Origin: Piscibacillus salipiscarius JCM 13188
GTDB taxonomy: Bacteria; Bacillota; Bacilli; Bacillales; Alkalibacillaceae
Assembly: GCF_001311865.1 (NCBI RefSeq)
Contig: NZ_BBCD01000021.1
Coordinates: forward strand, 1-50,717
DNA: 50,717 bases
Direction of reading: 5' to 3'
The notes beneath the pieces are model-generated. The model had not been told where the DNA came from. It ran no database searches and saw nothing but the letters and a program-made list of their open reading frames with translations. Shown piece after piece: positions 29,256 through 37,560 of this stretch (within the stretch, counting starts at the first letter, position 1; the number at the start of each line of letters is the position of its first letter). Position numbers and translations under genes: made by a program.

Positions 29256-30424
29256 GTGTGGGTATTAATTGTTATTATTATTGTTATTATATTTTTTAAT
29301 CAAACAAAAACTTGAGACAGATCCCATTGACCATACATATCCCCACCGTCTTGCGAACATCGATTTTTACAATCATGGCGAGGAGTTGTATGACCAGTAT
29401 TTTAAAGATATTCAATCCGCAACACAGTTTGTTTGCGTGTCTTTTTTTATTGTCAAAAGTGATCATTTTAGCGAAACGTTTTTTTTAAATTATTATCAGA
29501 TGCAAGTTCAAGAGGTGTTGAGGTTTATTTATTAGTTGATCGTTTAGGGTCTTTTTGCCATTAGACGAAAAGATCGTGAAGACTTAAAAAAAGCTGGCGT
29601 TCAAATAGAGTATAGTAACCGGTTTAACATTTTGTCGCCGCTTCGTTCGTTTAACAGGCGTAATCACCGGAAAATCTCAATTATCGACGGGCGTATTGCC
29701 TATATAGGCGGTTATAACATTGGTGATGAATATATTAATCAGAACTCTAAGTTTTCTTTTGGCGAGACTATCACCTTCGTCTTCAGGGTGATGTGGTAAA
29801 GGATGTATTAGATTTATTTAAACAGGACTGGGAACAAAATACTTACGAGGCTCTAGAAATTAATTCAAACGTCGATATTACAGGGCATTATAGGTGTCAG
29901 CTCATTCCAACATCAAACGGCAAACTGCAGGAGACGTTTTTAAATTTAGTCCGTCAAGCAGAAAGTCGTATCGCAATAGGCTCGCCCTATTTTATCCCTA
30001 ATAAAAGTTACTTGATTTATTAGAGAAAAAATTAGCTCAAGGCATTAAGGTTCAAATTATTTATCCTCATGATTCAGACCACATCCTCGTTAAGGAGGCA
30101 TCTGCACCTTTTTTATCTCGACTTCACAGAGCAGGTGCTGAAGTGAGGCTATTTCAAGAAGGCTTTTATCATGCTAAGGCCATTTTTATTGATGATAAAG
30201 TTTGTGATATTGGTACGGCTAACTTTGACAGGAGAAGTCTTTATTTTAACCATGAAGTGAACCTGCTAATGTATGATCAGGAATTAGTCAGAAAGCTATA
30301 TACCTATTACGAACAAGACTTCAACTATGCGACACCAATTTATGAGGAATGGTATGAGTACCCCAATTCCAAAACTCACATTGTAAAAAAAATATTAGCA
30401 AAATGGTTTCATCCGTTATTATAA
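29256..30424 (+). CDS. Phospholipase-D-type cardiolipin synthase-like protein (about four frameshifts)
   Basis: Reconstructed to about 390 residues. GTG start at 29256 with AAGGGGGAG upstream; one very hydrophobic N-terminal helix (VLIVIIIIVIIFF), then two HKD motifs: NHRKISIIDGRIAYIGGYNI and HAKAIFIDDKVCDIGTANFD. A pair of HKD motifs with a single membrane anchor fits the minor cardiolipin synthase YwjE, which follows fadF in B. subtilis. It condenses phosphatidylglycerols in the membrane. Frame breaks lie near 29300, 29490-29540, 29765 and 30012. It is divergent from fadF. Confidence 0.88.
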
Positions 30425-30427
30425 AAT

Positions 30428-30461
30428 GACACCAACCTGGAGTTTATTCCAAGTTGGTGTC
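30428..30461. terminator. Bidirectional terminator between the cls-like gene and ywgA
   Basis: GACACCAAC and GTTGGTGTC pair with an inner TGGA/TCCA extension. It lies between two convergent genes, with the stop codons a few bases away on either side. Confidence 0.85.
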
Positions 30462-30465
30462 TTCA

Positions 30466-30964
30466 TTAATGCGCCTTCATTTCTTCAATAAATGACCACG
30501 CATCTTGTAGGTCTTCGTCTGTATAATTTTGCTTACTTTTAACTGTTAAAACCTTCTCTTCTACCTCGTGTTTTGGAAACGTATCAAAATATAGCATCGT
30601 TGAAACAAGTTCAAGAAATTTCGAGCTTTTAACATTCATCTTTTCGATTAACTCAGTCATATTAGGCGCTTGAACTTTTGAGTCATCTAAAAAGCCTGTC
30701 CCTTGCTCAGTTAACGTATAACGATATTGATAATAACCTTTTTCTTTCTCTTTCTCTTCATCTAAAAACCCTAAATTGCAGAGTTCTTCCACCCGAGTTG
30801 AAAGTTCCTCTGAATAAGGCCCGTAAAAATGGAATGAATAACGTTCCGAGAAATCAAAGCCTGATTTCTTAAGTATATAAACCATTTTCTGTAGACGTTT
30901 TCGCCCAACAACTTCCTCCGCCTGTTCAAAAAAATGTCATTAGTTTAGCATGATCTTCTAACAT
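30466..30964 (-). CDS. ywgA: YwgA family protein (one frameshift)
   Basis: About 165 residues, function unknown. Conserved stretches QKMVYILKKSGFDFSERYSF, HFYGPYSEELSTRVEELCNL and KSSKFLELVSTMLYFD match B. subtilis YwgA. The N-terminus (MLEDHAKLMTFFEQAEEVVG) is recovered only when a run of seven T is read as six, near 30930. It sits just downstream of ywfO with about 15 bases between them, so the two are probably co-transcribed. Confidence 0.82.
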
Positions 30965-30978
30965 ACACTTCTCAGCCC

Positions 30979-32276
30979 CTATCCCTTTAAAATTTCATTA
31001 ATCCGACGTTTGATGTCACTGTCTTCGGGTAGTTGGTCAATCAAATCTTTCGCATAATATAATTTATGGTCTGTTCTCTTTTTACCTGAAATAGCTTCAA
31101 CAATATCTGACTGTCTAGAGAGCTCTTTCAACTCCCCCATTCGGCATTTGTAGTAAAATTGGCAGTCGCTCTTCATCTTCCCCTTGTCTATAAAAGTCAT
31201 AAGGTAGGTCGGATGATGAGTCAACTTCTAAATAATAAGACGGGTCTACTCCTGCTTCGATAAAACATTCTTTGAGATCCATTAAATCTCGGTACTGATT
31301 ACCAGGATTAAATTCTACATATTTAAATAAATCACGGTCAACAAAACGACGACACAAATCTGCTAAAATGTGATCGTCCTCATCTTGCCAAATTTGAAAA
31401 TAGTAATAAACTACATTCTCATCTAGCTTTAAATAATCTTTTAGCGAAACATCTTTTTCAAAAAAACTAACAAAATGGGTCGGCGCTAATTTAAACAAAT
31501 AATCTGAGTGAAAAAAGTTCCTTAGCGCGGTGTAAAATTTTGGTTAGAATCACTTCTGCACTGCGTGTAACTGGATGAAAATAAACTTGCCAGTACATTT
31601 GGTACCTACTCATGATGTAATCTTCAACCGCATGCATCCCGCTTTCTTTAATCACAGCTTGATCTTCCATTGGTCGCATGACACGTAAAATTCTTTCCAT
31701 ATCAAAGTGGCCATAGCTTACACCTGTAAAATAAGCATCTCGCTGCAAATAATCCATTCGGTCCGCATCAATCTGGCTTGAAATTAAGCTTACGACTAAT
31801 TTGTTACGGTATGTTTTGTTAATGACATCAGCTACATCTTGTGGGAAATTCGGGTCTACTTTAGTTAGCACTTGATTAACGCCTGTATCCCCAAGCACAA
31901 TTTCACGAGTGAAATCTTCGTGGTCTAAGTCAAATACCTTTTCGAATGAATGAGAAAATGGCCCGTGACCTAAATCATGAAGCAGTGCGGCACATAAGCA
32001 GAGTAGCCTCTCTTCTTCACTCCAATTTGGTTTACCCTTGAAATTCTCAACGATTCGGCGGACAATCTCGTACACTCCTAATGAATGGCTGAATCGACTA
32101 TGCTCCGCCCCGTGGAATGTTAAGTATGTAGTTCCTAGCTGTTTAATCCGTCTAAGACGCTGGAATTCCGGAGTTCCAATCAAATCCCAAATCACACGGT
32201 CACGAACGTGTATGTAGCGATGGACTGGGTCTTTAAATACTTTCTCTTCGCTTAATTGTTCATGGCGATACGACAT
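30979..32276 (-). CDS. ywfO: HD-domain phosphohydrolase YwfO (two frameshifts)
   Basis: About 432 residues. SAMHD1/dGTPase-like HD domain: HSRFSHSLGVYEIVRRI, LLHDLGHGPFSHSFE and QIDADRMDYLQRDAYFTGVS supply the metal-binding His and Asp residues. Such proteins hydrolyse (d)NTPs; the substrate is not established from sequence. The start is the ATG at 32276 (MSYRHEQL) after AAAGGTCGG. Frame breaks fall near 31500 and 31135. The 21-base repeat array at 32377-32585 lies just upstream. Confidence 0.9.
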
Positions 32277-32376
32277 TTTTTCCGACCTTTCTACAATGTA
32301 TATCATCCATTATAACGATTTTTAAATTGAAATACATCCTTATGGCGAGAAAAATTTTATAACTTATGATTAAATG

Positions 32377-32585
32377 CGGAGAGTTCCCGCTGGTTGCAGG
32401 TAAGTCACTTGGCGATGCGGACAATTCACCCTGCGATGCGAACACTTCTCCCCGAGATACGAACAATTCACCACGCCACGTGAACACTTTTTCCCGGGAT
32501 GCGAACAATTCACCACCTCACGCGAACACTTCTCCACGCCACTCAAACATTTCTCCTCGGGATGCGGACAATTCTCTCGTGAACA
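32377..32585. repeat. 21-base periodic repeat array, family A, locus 2 (CGAACA)
   Basis: Units beginning CGGACA, CGAACA, TGAACA or CAAACA start at 32418, 32439, 32460, 32481, 32502, 32523, 32544 and 32565: seven steps of exactly 21. Degenerate units precede at 32377 and 32397. Units alternate between an AATTCAC and an ACTTCTC type, giving a 42-base superperiod in the centre. Same family as 16822-17031. It occupies the gap between ywfO and the next minus-strand gene, downstream of that gene's terminator. Confidence 0.88.
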
Positions 32586-32604
32586 CAATCTTTTTTCACA
32601 AACG

Positions 32605-32639
32605 AACCCCCCTGTTCAGCGTAATAAACAGGGGGGGTT
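32605..32639 (-). terminator. Terminator after the small membrane protein
   Basis: AACCCCCCTGTT pairs with AACAGGGGGGTT around a loop of about ten bases, a few bases past the stop codon at 32644. The T tract on the minus strand is weak (TTCGTTTG). Confidence 0.82.
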
Positions 32640-32643
32640 AGGT

Positions 32644-32991
32644 TTAGCCGCGTGCTTTAGCTTGTTTATAGTTCATGATACCGTCAAATAATAAGGCGAA
32701 GAACGCAACCCAGTGAAGGATCATGCCGACGACTGGGATGAATGCAACAATCGAAACGACCATTCCGGTAATCGCACCCCATTTGGCGTAACCGTACTTA
32801 ATAGACAGTAATAATATTGCTAGGTAAAATAAGAACATAAGCAGTAATGGTCCCCATGCGTTAGCGAAAATAAATGCGCCGCCAACAAATGGAATACCTA
32901 GGAAAAATTCAATACCTGATGCAATTAATTTTAAGATAGCTGTTAACAATGAATCCACATCCTTATCTGTTATAATATTTATTTGGTACAT
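32644..32991 (-). CDS. Small multi-pass membrane protein of unknown function
   Basis: About 101-115 residues and intact. Three or four hydrophobic segments: LLTAILKLIASGIEFFLGIP, WGPLLLMFLFYLAILLLSI, GAITGMVVSIVAFIPVVGMI and HWVAFFALLFDGI, with a basic C-terminus. I do not recognise the family. The ATG at 32991 has no ribosome site; a TTG at 32949 (LLTAILKL) has AAGGA ten bases upstream and is the likelier start. It is divergent from lipL, with the two starts only 25-70 bases apart. Confidence 0.75.
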   Translation of the reverse strand: MYQINIITDKDVDSLLTAILKLIASGIEFFLGIPFVGGAFIFANAWGPLLLMFLFYLAILLLSIKYGYAKWGAITGMVVSIVAFIPVVGMILHWVAFFALLFDGIMNYKQAKARG

Positions 32992-33016
32992 ACAAAAAGA
33001 TTGAAGGAACGATTTT

Positions 33017-33844
33017 ATGAAGAAACATCCCTTATTAGATATTAATTATATTAGAAAAGTTGATCGAAGTAATGCACAAGATTCGAAAATAATAGAATCC
33101 TTCGCTGTTGATGATGCTTTATGTCTAGCCGCAAGTGAGCATCGTGAAACAAGTATTCATTATTGGGTTCATAAGCCAACTGTCGTCTTAGGTATTCCCG
33201 ATAGCCGCCTTCCTTATTTAGAAGATGGAATCAACTTTTTACAAAAGCAAGGCTATGACGTCCTCATTCGAAACTCAGGTGGTCTTGCGGTTGTCCTAGA
33301 TGAGGGCGTATTAAATATTTCCCTCATTTTCCCTGACGCTAAACATTTTGATATTCATGATGGCTATGAAGCTATGGTTGAATTTATTAGGTGGGTTTTT
33401 GAAGATGAAGGGCTGCCTATAGAAGCTTACGAAATTGAAGAATCTTATTGCCCTGGAACTTACGATTTAAGTATTCATGGTAAAAAATTTGCCGGAATCT
33501 CACAGCGAAGAGTTAAATCTGGGTCAGCTGTTCAAATCTATTTAGATGTTGAAGGACATGGAGAAGAACGTGCTGAATTACTCAAAACGTTTTATAAATT
33601 AGCTAAAAACGGTACTCAGACTAAATTTAATTATCCCAATATTAACCCTAATGTCATGGCATCACTTGAACAACTTTTTCATAAAAAGCTGTCTGTTAAA
33701 CATGTTATGGACCGTGTTGAACAAAAATTAACTGAACAGAGCGTCACGATTGATGAACGTCCTATGTTTAGTGAAGAACGTGAATGGTTCGAAAACCGAT
33801 TAGAATTGATGAAGCAGCGTAACGAACGATTGTTTCACAAATAG
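33017..33844 (+). CDS. lipL: Octanoyl-[GcvH]:protein N-octanoyltransferase LipL
   Basis: Amidotransferase that moves the octanoyl group from GcvH to E2 subunits in the Firmicute lipoate pathway. Intact, 275 residues, normal length. The biotin/lipoate-ligase-like fold shows VLIRNSGGLAVVLDEGVLNI and the conserved Cys in EESYCPGTYDLSIHGKKFAG. The ribosome site GAAGGAACG precedes ATG 33017. The B. subtilis homologue is ywfL, next to the hemQ homologue ywfI, as here. Confidence 0.93.
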   Translation: MKKHPLLDINYIRKVDRSNAQDSKIIESFAVDDALCLAASEHRETSIHYWVHKPTVVLGIPDSRLPYLEDGINFLQKQGYDVLIRNSGGLAVVLDEGVLNISLIFPDAKHFDIHDGYEAMVEFIRWVFEDEGLPIEAYEIEESYCPGTYDLSIHGKKFAGISQRRVKSGSAVQIYLDVEGHGEERAELLKTFYKLAKNGTQTKFNYPNINPNVMASLEQLFHKKLSVKHVMDRVEQKLTEQSVTIDERPMFSEEREWFENRLELMKQRNERLFHK

Positions 33845-33937
33845 TTGTTAACAAAACGTTCAAAGGCTTTTCCTTTAACCTCGTTTAATTCTTTATGATA
33901 TAGTTAAATTGGAAAATGAATTGAAGGAGTGAAACCA

Positions 33938-34681
33938 ATGCCAGAAGCAGTTGAAACATTTGATGGTTGGTATTGTTTACATGATTTTCGTAAAGTCGAC
34001 TGGAACGCGTGGAAATTAGCTTCTCAAGAAGAGCGTGACCAGGCGTTAAATGAATTTAATGAACTCATGCAAGGCTGGGAAGAGATAGAGTCAAACCGAG
34101 AAGGCAGTGTTGGTTTTTACCAAATGATTGGCCAAAAAGCTGACTTACTCATCATGAACCTTCGCCCTACAATGGACGAGCTGACCGATCTTGAGACAGC
34201 GTTTAATAAAACTAAACTCGCTGAATTTTTAATTCCAGCATATTCGTTCGTATCAGTTGTTGAGCTATCCGCTTATATGGCAAAAGGTAAAGACCCTGAT
34301 ACAGACCCTGAATTTCAGGCTCGCCTTAAGCCTGTACTTCCAAAATGGGAACACATTTGCTTCTACCCAATGGACCGTAAGAAAGATGCCGTTAACAACT
34401 GGTTTATGGAAGAGAAAGATGAGCGTGGCCGTTTAATGTATGAACACGGTATGACTGGCCGTAAATATGCAGGTAAAGTTCGCCAAATCATTACAGGTAG
34501 TATCGGTTTCGACGACTGGGAATGGGGCGTCACTTTATATGCTCACGAAATGATCCAGTTTAAAAAACTAATTTACGAAATGCGCTTTGACGAAGTGAGC
34601 GCACGCTTTGCGGACTTCGGTGAATTCTTCATCGGGCATCGCAAGACAAAAGAAGACTTAAATCAGATTATGGCACTATAA
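33938..34681 (+). CDS. hemQ: Coproheme decarboxylase HemQ
   Basis: Peroxide-dependent conversion of coproheme III to haem b, last step of the coproporphyrin-dependent pathway of Gram-positives. Intact, about 247 residues. Signature TFDGWYCLHDFRKVDW at the start, a Tyr in ICFYPMDRKKD, and the proximal His region MYEHGMTGRKYAGKVRQIIT. I use ATG 33938 because AAGGAG lies nine bases upstream; the GTG at 33929 is inside that site. Ends in a strong terminator. Confidence 0.95.
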   Translation: MPEAVETFDGWYCLHDFRKVDWNAWKLASQEERDQALNEFNELMQGWEEIESNREGSVGFYQMIGQKADLLIMNLRPTMDELTDLETAFNKTKLAEFLIPAYSFVSVVELSAYMAKGKDPDTDPEFQARLKPVLPKWEHICFYPMDRKKDAVNNWFMEEKDERGRLMYEHGMTGRKYAGKVRQIITGSIGFDDWEWGVTLYAHEMIQFKKLIYEMRFDEVSARFADFGEFFIGHRKTKEDLNQIMAL

Positions 34682-34704
34682 CTGAGTCACATTTGTGGCT
34701 CAGT
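34681..34704 (+). terminator. Terminator after hemQ
   Basis: ACTGAGTCAC pairs with GTGGCTCAGT (ten pairs, one G-T) around a four-base loop, followed by TTTTTT. It begins at the last base of the stop codon. Confidence 0.93.
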
Positions 34705-34757
34705 TTTTTGTTGGTTAGTTTTATTCCAGTGCTACTATTTACATTTCCTCCTCTTCT

Positions 34758-34871
34758 ATTTCGGTTCAAGTGCATTCTATTGATATTCACGCTCGCCCTA
34801 ACTTCCCAATTGACACTACCCCTCATTCTAACGACTTTCCTCTAATGAATTACAACTCTTTGCTATTAAAA
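34758..34871. repeat. 21-base periodic repeat array, family C, locus 1 (ATTGAC/AACGAC)
   Basis: Units start at 34758, 34779, 34800 (only nine bases long), 34809, 34830 and 34851. Apart from the truncated unit each step is 21 bases. They begin ATTGAT, ATTGAC or AACGAC and tend to end in CCT or TCT. The sequence closely resembles the array at 46662-46783. It fills the hemQ-cwlJ gap between the hemQ terminator and cwlJ. Confidence 0.6.
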
Positions 34872-34969
34872 ACTTTTTACCTTTTCAAAAAGTACAAGCA
34901 CCTATATCAACATTTACCCATTTCAACATATAAATGAACTAGTGGTGGGTATGAAAGAGGTGGTATGAA

Positions 34970-35391
34970 TTGGCAGTCATTGCCTACAACGAAGCACAAC
35001 TAAGAGAACTAGCAAGACTTATGCGCGCCGAAGCTGAGGAAGACGGTAAGTTAGGCATGCTTTTAGTCGGAAATGTTGGGGTTAATAGAGTTTTAGCCGA
35101 ATGCTTAGACTTCACTGGAATTGATACGCTATCGGACATGATTTATCAATCACCTGGTGGGTTTGAAGCAGTCACTCAGAATTATTTCTACCAGAGAGCT
35201 CGCCCAAAAGATATCCGTTTGGCTCAGCGAACTGTCGACGGTGAACAGTTTGACCCTGGTGATGATTCACTGTGGTTTTATCGCCCAGTTGGTGATTGTA
35301 GAGCTAGGTGGTATGGGCAATGGAATGTTGGTAGATTTAAATCGCATTGTTTTATGCGCCTACACAAGCAGAATGTCCAGAAGTCTATTAG
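34970..35391 (+). CDS. cwlJ: Spore cortex-lytic enzyme CwlJ (one frameshift near the end)
   Basis: Cell-wall hydrolase of the SleB/CwlJ family that degrades spore cortex during germination. About 140 residues, no signal peptide, as in CwlJ. Conserved ARLMRAEAEEDGKLGMLLVG, the catalytic Glu in RAEAE, YQSPGGFEAVTQNYFYQRAR and LWFYRPVGDCRARWY. One T is missing near 35352; restoring it gives SHCFYAPTQAECPEVY and a stop at 35391. Start TTG 34970 with AGAGGTGG upstream. CwlJ needs GerQ for coat localisation, and gerQ follows. Confidence 0.92.
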
Positions 35392-35425
35392 TTATTTAAA
35401 TAAATTTTAGGAGGTTGATGATCAA

Positions 35426-36095
35426 TTGGATCAATCAAAAGGCAAAGGCGGAAAGTTACCGGATAAAAAAATCTTTTAACGACCCGAAAAATCTCATGGG
35501 CGGGCAAGGTAAATGGCCAGGCAAAAACCCAAAATGGTCTGGCGGAAGCGGAAAAAAGTTAAGTCTTCCAGGTAAAGGACAAATGGGTAACAAATTACAA
35601 GGAATGGGTGGCGGACCTTCTAAGGGTCAAAACCCAAATAAATTTGGCATGGGTCAATCCCAAGGACAAATGCCAGGTATGGTTCAAGGTATGCAACAAG
35701 GGCAAACGATGCAAGGAATGCCTGGAATGGGTGGTCAACAAATGATGCCAGGTATGGGCCAAATGATGCAAAACGGTGGTATGCAAGGCGGACCGATGAT
35801 GCAAAATGGCGGCCAAGGTCCAGTTCAAGTTCCAATTGGTGGTGGCCCTATTGGCAGAGAACGTTCATACATTGAAAATATCTTAAGGCTTAATAGAGGT
35901 AAAGAAGCTAGAGTATATATGACGTTTGAAGGTCAAGATACTCAAGATGTATTCACAGGTACAATCGAAGAGGCTGGAAGGGATCATATTGTTTTAGCAG
36001 ATTCTGACTCAGGTAAGTGGTATTTACTACTAATGATCTATTTAGATTATGTTGAATTTAATGAGGAAATTGAATACCAGTATCCGTTTGGATAA
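35426..36095 (+). CDS. gerQ: Spore coat protein GerQ (one frameshift)
   Basis: Coat protein required for CwlJ localisation and crosslinked by transglutaminase Tgl through N-terminal lysines. About 222 residues. I place the start at TTG 35426 (MDQSKGKGGKLPDKK), ten bases after AGGAGG; the frame shifts in the following A run and continues SFNDPKNLMGG. The Lys-rich start suits Tgl crosslinking. Residues of about 40-140 are low-complexity Gly-Met-Gln-Pro repeats (variants of GMQ, MPGM, MMQNGG). The conserved C-terminal domain is SYIENILRLNRGKEARVYMT and IVLADSDSGKWYLLLMIYLD. An ATG at 35415 abuts the ribosome site and is unlikely. Confidence 0.9.
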
Positions 36096-36102
36096 AAAAA
36101 GT

Positions 36103-36136
36103 AACCCCATTGAGAGCTTAACATTTCAATGGGGTT
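36103..36136 (+). terminator. Terminator after gerQ
   Basis: AACCCCATTGA and TCAATGGGGTT form a perfect 11-pair stem, loop of 12, followed by GCTTTTT. An A-rich stretch on the other side could let it work in both directions. Confidence 0.9.
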
Positions 36137-36270
36137 GCTTTTTAACGGGCTAAGACCAATCTATTTATTCTATCTTGCAACGAAAAATCATAATAGAAAG
36201 GGTAAAACCCGTCTGAGGATGGGTTTTGACAACTTGATTACAGTTAATTCTGCTCTCGCTAGTTTGGTTT

Positions 36271-36450
36271 ACGGCCTGTTTTTCTGGTTATACGGCCCGT
36301 TTTCGAATTTTAACGGCCTCTTTTTGAAAATTATCGGCCCCTTTTTTAATTTTTACGGCCTCTTTTTAAAAAATTACGGCCCGTTTTTTAATTTTTACGG
36401 CCTCTTTTTAAAAAATTAAGGCCCGTTTTCTGAATTTATCGGCCTGTTTC
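36271..36450. repeat. 21-base periodic repeat array, family B (ACGGCC with A/T tracts)
   Basis: The hexamer ACGGCC (or TCGGCC, AAGGCC) starts at 36271, 36292, 36313, 36334, 36355, 36376, 36397, 36418 and 36439: nine units with eight steps of exactly 21 bases. Each is followed by a T tract of four to six and, about ten bases later, an A or T tract. Its right end overlaps the last codons of the NERD gene. With the gerQ terminator it makes up the 312-base gap 36096-36407. Confidence 0.92.
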
Positions 36451-37468
36451 CATCTCACAAATTCATCAAAATCTTCATCGTAGTTAAAATTAAGTTTATA
36501 GATTGCTGTTCTTTTATCTCCTACCCTATTAAAGCCAGATCTTCTAAGTTGCTTTTTGGCCGTACTCTCAGACCCCACCCCAGTCCACCACCTAAACTGT
36601 CGATTGGTAATTTGATCTCCAAAAAGCAAGAAAAATTCCTTCAATGCACCAACATAGGCATCAGCTGAGCGCATTCCACAGGCCGAACATTCAAACCTTA
36701 ATCGCTCCCATTTCATTGGGAGGGTTCGGCAGCTTGGGCAGCGCACGCCTCGCCTGATTTCTCCTGGCCCGATGCCTAATCTTTGAAAGACGTTTGGTTT
36801 CCAGGGTTTGTGCTGACTCGCGACGTAGCTTGCTAGCCGCCGGGTTTCAGCGAGCGTTAGGTGTTCGTGTGTATAATGTTGATTGATCTCTCTTAGCTTG
36901 GAAGCAAGTTTACTTAGGGGAATGACTTTTTCTTGGTATAGAGAATTCGGTGTGGCATCTAAAATGACTCGGGGATTCGTCATGACGACAAGGGTTTCAA
37001 TCGGGAGGACAGGCATCCCTTGTGTTTCTAGCCATAATTCTAGTTGCAGCTTTTGTTCCTCAACTTGCAAAACTGGATCGTCATAACGTTCGTCACCATT
37101 TGACCGTTGACATCCTTTTGTTGAATAATCTGGTTGAATCCGTCTCTTAATGAAATGTGGCCCGTATAGTCTTTTGCCTCGATGATTAAATCATATCTTG
37201 GTGTCCAAAGGTTGGTGTCCATCTGGAAATTTAAATGGTTGACTTCAAGCCTGGTGTGGTGAGTCACGAAATGAGGAAATTGGATTTTCCTAAATGGATA
37301 GTCGAGGGCGCGCTCTCCGAAGTATCCGGAGCGTTCTTGATACAAAGTTTTTTCGTACTTATTAAAACTTGAATGTTGGGGCGGCACCCTTCCTTCAAGT
37401 ACCTCTAGTTGTAGGTGGAATGGTGAGTGGGAATGGTTTTTCAAGATCAAACGCATCAGTCCTTTCAT
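36408..37468 (-). CDS. NERD-domain protein with zinc ribbon (one frameshift)
   Basis: About 353 residues. The N-terminal NERD (nuclease-related) domain is seen in RSGYFGERALDYPFRKIQFP, NHLNFQMDTNLWTPRYDLII and EAKDYTGHI, which hold the D-ExK-like residues of the PD-(D/E)XK fold. A C-terminal zinc ribbon has CPSCRTLPMKWERLRFECSA CG. The frame breaks near 37090 (DERYDDPVLQVEEQK). The last ten or so codons (ADKFRKRALIF) are written in repeat-array sequence. The start is uncertain: ATG 37468, ATG 37456 or a TTG nearby. NERD proteins are usually of unknown role; a DNA-processing function is inference. Confidence 0.8.
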
Positions 37469-37510
37469 AATTTATATTTTAAAATTATTTCCATAAAATC
37501 AATATAAAAA

Positions 37511-37551
37511 AAGCATCGACCTCCCCGCCGCAACAAGTTCGGTCAATGCTT
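37511..37551 (-). terminator. Terminator after argS
   Basis: On the minus strand AAGCATTGACC pairs with GGTCGATGCTT (one G-T) around a 19-base loop and is followed by a long T run. It lies about ten bases past the argS stop. Confidence 0.88.
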
Positions 37552-37560
37552 CCATCTTAT

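Noticed and set aside
29269..30424. Degenerate cardiolipin synthase pseudogene
   Set aside because: Both HKD motifs and the anchor are intact and the breaks are single-base shifts like those in essential genes.
32366..32641. Open frames of 70-90 codons rich in NSPRDANTSP-like repeats
   Set aside because: Same reason: product of the 21-base array; no initiation signals or homology.
35595..35835. Two overlapping minus-strand frames opposite gerQ (70-77 codons)
   Set aside because: Antisense shadows of the Gly-Met-Gln repeat coding region; His/Leu-rich peptides of no known type.
36271..36450. CRISPR array
   Set aside because: Units are contiguous 21-mers without unique spacers of constant length, no palindromic repeat, and no cas genes in the window.
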